Assembly: GCA_027009865.1 (NCBI GenBank)
Contig: JALVCR010000005.1
Span: 1-6,126 of the forward strand
Source: Campylobacterales bacterium
GTDB lineage: Bacteria; Campylobacterota; Campylobacteria; Campylobacterales; JAADDG01
Reading direction: 5' to 3'
Length of the DNA stretch: 6,126 nucleotides
The notes under the pieces were generated by a model, which was given only the letters and a program-made list of their open reading frames with translations, was not told the DNA's origin and made no database searches. The stretch's first letter is position 1; every line of letters begins with the position of its first letter. Position numbers and translations under genes: made by a program. Positions 5,561-6,126 of this stretch are shown piece by piece.

Positions 5561-5974
5561 ATGAATATTAAACACTCGATTTTTCTTCCGGTTTTGGGTT
5601 TCGGTCTCCTTTTTACAACAAACTATTTTCAACCATACTCTATTTCCAGCAAAAAAAGAGAAACCAATAAAGAGCAAGAGAAGAGCTCTCTATCTTCTGT
5701 GATTAAAAACAGCTCTTGGAAATTTAGCGATAAAAATATGAAAATCTCTTTTTTAAACAAAAATGGAAAGAATCTAATTGAGCTTGAAAATCTAAAAAAC
5801 GGAACGAAACTAAACGGAGAGTATAAACTTCTTTTTGATAAACACCTTGTAGCTACCATCTATAAAGATAAAAGTGAAAGTTTCGATATAGCTCTAAATA
5901 ATATAGTTTACTCCAACAATAAACTCTACGCCAGCCTAAATGGCAAAAGAGCCTCACTTGCAAGAGTCGCTTAG
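5561..5974 (+). CDS. Unrecognised small exported or membrane-anchored protein
   Basis: I do not recognise this 137-residue protein. Residues 6-23 are hydrophobic (SIFLPVLGFGLLF) and precede a polar, charged linker (29-48), so it is either secreted or held by an N-terminal anchor; there is no Cys for a lipoprotein. The remainder (about 52-137) alternates polar and hydrophobic residues in short strands separated by Asn-Gly, Lys-Asn and similar turns, beginning with Ser-Trp-Lys-Phe (52-55). It suggests a small all-beta domain, possibly lipocalin- or META-like, but no diagnostic motif is present. It has its own predicted promoter and a strong ribosome site, 72 bp after batD. Codon use matches its neighbours, so there is no sign of recent transfer. 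Proximity to the Bat operon may be chance. That it is a real gene is well supported by the ribosome site, the signal-like N-terminus and the hairpin at its end. Confidence 0.8.
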   Translation: MNIKHSIFLPVLGFGLLFTTNYFQPYSISSKKRETNKEQEKSSLSSVIKNSSWKFSDKNMKISFLNKNGKNLIELENLKNGTKLNGEYKLLFDKHLVATIYKDKSESFDIALNNIVYSNNKLYASLNGKRASLARVA

Positions 5975-5982
5975 ACTCTTGC
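5960..5982. terminator. Hairpin between convergent genes, possible bidirectional terminator
   Basis: GCAAGAGTC (5960-5968) and GACTCTTGC (5974-5982) form a perfect 9-bp stem with the five-base loop GCTTA. The TAG stop of the upstream gene (5972-5974) starts in the loop and its last base begins the 3' arm. The position between two convergent genes fits a shared terminator. Neither strand has a proper run of T after the stem, so efficiency may be low or may need another factor. Confidence 0.5.
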
Positions 5983-5990
5983 CTAATAAA

Positions 5991-6126
5991 TTATTGGCAT
6001 ATTCCCTTTAAAATCTTCGTTACAAATTCAACTCTTTCTATAAAGCTTTTCTTCAAAGCTCTCTCATGAATTGTATGATCTCCGTCTCCAAAGGGGCCAA
6101 ATCCATCTATTACCGCAACTCCTACA
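5991..6126 (-). CDS. M20-family metallopeptidase, C-terminal end (partial)
   Basis: Read on the minus strand, the frame is open from the right edge to a TAA at 5993-5991 and gives 44 residues. They include VIDGFGPFGDGDHT (5-18) and end in a helix and GICQ. In M20 peptidases of the glutamate carboxypeptidase or ArgE/DapE type, the C-terminus has Asp-Gly-x-Gly-Pro-x-Gly-x-x-x-His-Thr followed by a final helix. That His is the last ligand of the two-zinc site and is present here as His17. The enzyme would hydrolyse a peptide or N-acyl amino acid bond in the cytoplasm; the substrate cannot be read from the fragment. The start, the dimerisation domain and the other ligands lie outside the window. 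It converges on the small gene to its left, with 16 bp between the two stop codons, and has no evident link to the Bat operon. Confidence 0.82.
   Translation of the reverse strand, partial: VGVAVIDGFGPFGDGDHTIHERALKKSFIERVEFVTKILKGICQ

Noticed and set aside
5561..5640. Lipoprotein signal on the 137-residue protein
   Set aside because: There is no cysteine in the N-terminal region, so a lipobox is excluded; a signal peptide or anchor is the better reading.
5297..5677. Minus-strand reading frame of 126 codons across the batD end and the downstream promoter
   Set aside because: It overlaps two well-supported plus-strand genes and their intergenic region, has biased composition and no recognisable motif.

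Overview
The window reads as chromosomal DNA from a low-GC bacterium, most likely a member of the Campylobacterota (Epsilonproteobacteria). The reasons are base composition (roughly 30% GC by eye), heavy use of AGA and ATA codons, gene junctions of the ATGA type, and a promoter with a recognisable -10 but no clear -35. The genus cannot be fixed from this sequence; an origin in a thermophilic or vent lineage is only a guess.

Positions 1-5488 hold one tightly packed, same-strand operon of the MoxR/Bat (Bacteroides aerotolerance) type. It contains the last 32 codons of a MoxR-family AAA+ ATPase, a DUF58 protein, a small DUF4381-like membrane protein, two membrane-anchored von Willebrand factor A proteins (BatA and BatB), a secreted TPR protein with a long Asn/Lys/Gln linker (BatC-like), and the large Ig-like membrane protein BatD. 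Four junctions overlap by 4 bp, or by 26 bp for batC/batD, which implies translational coupling. The operon promoter lies upstream of the window.

By the positive-inside rule, MoxR and DUF58 are cytoplasmic. The vWA domains, the TPR protein and the Ig-like part of BatD face the periplasm. The DUF4381 protein and BatD each carry a cytoplasmic C-terminal helical tail, and the two tails resemble each other. A plausible reading is that the MoxR ATPase uses DUF58 and these tails to act on an envelope complex of BatA, BatB, BatC and BatD. The family has been linked to oxygen or stress tolerance and envelope integrity in other bacteria, but its biochemical role is poorly defined.

Positions 5489-5560 form a short intergenic region with a good -10 box, a small hairpin near the expected transcription start and a strong ribosome binding site. 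They drive a separate gene for an unrecognised 137-residue exported or membrane-anchored protein (5561-5974). A perfect 9-bp hairpin spans its stop codon. On the opposite strand the C-terminal end of an M20-family metallopeptidase (5991-6126) converges on it. No RNA gene, CRISPR array or mobile element was seen. The operon type is known, so the noteworthy points are details: the degenerate metal site in DUF58, the shared tail module, the low-complexity linker, and the unknown gene downstream.
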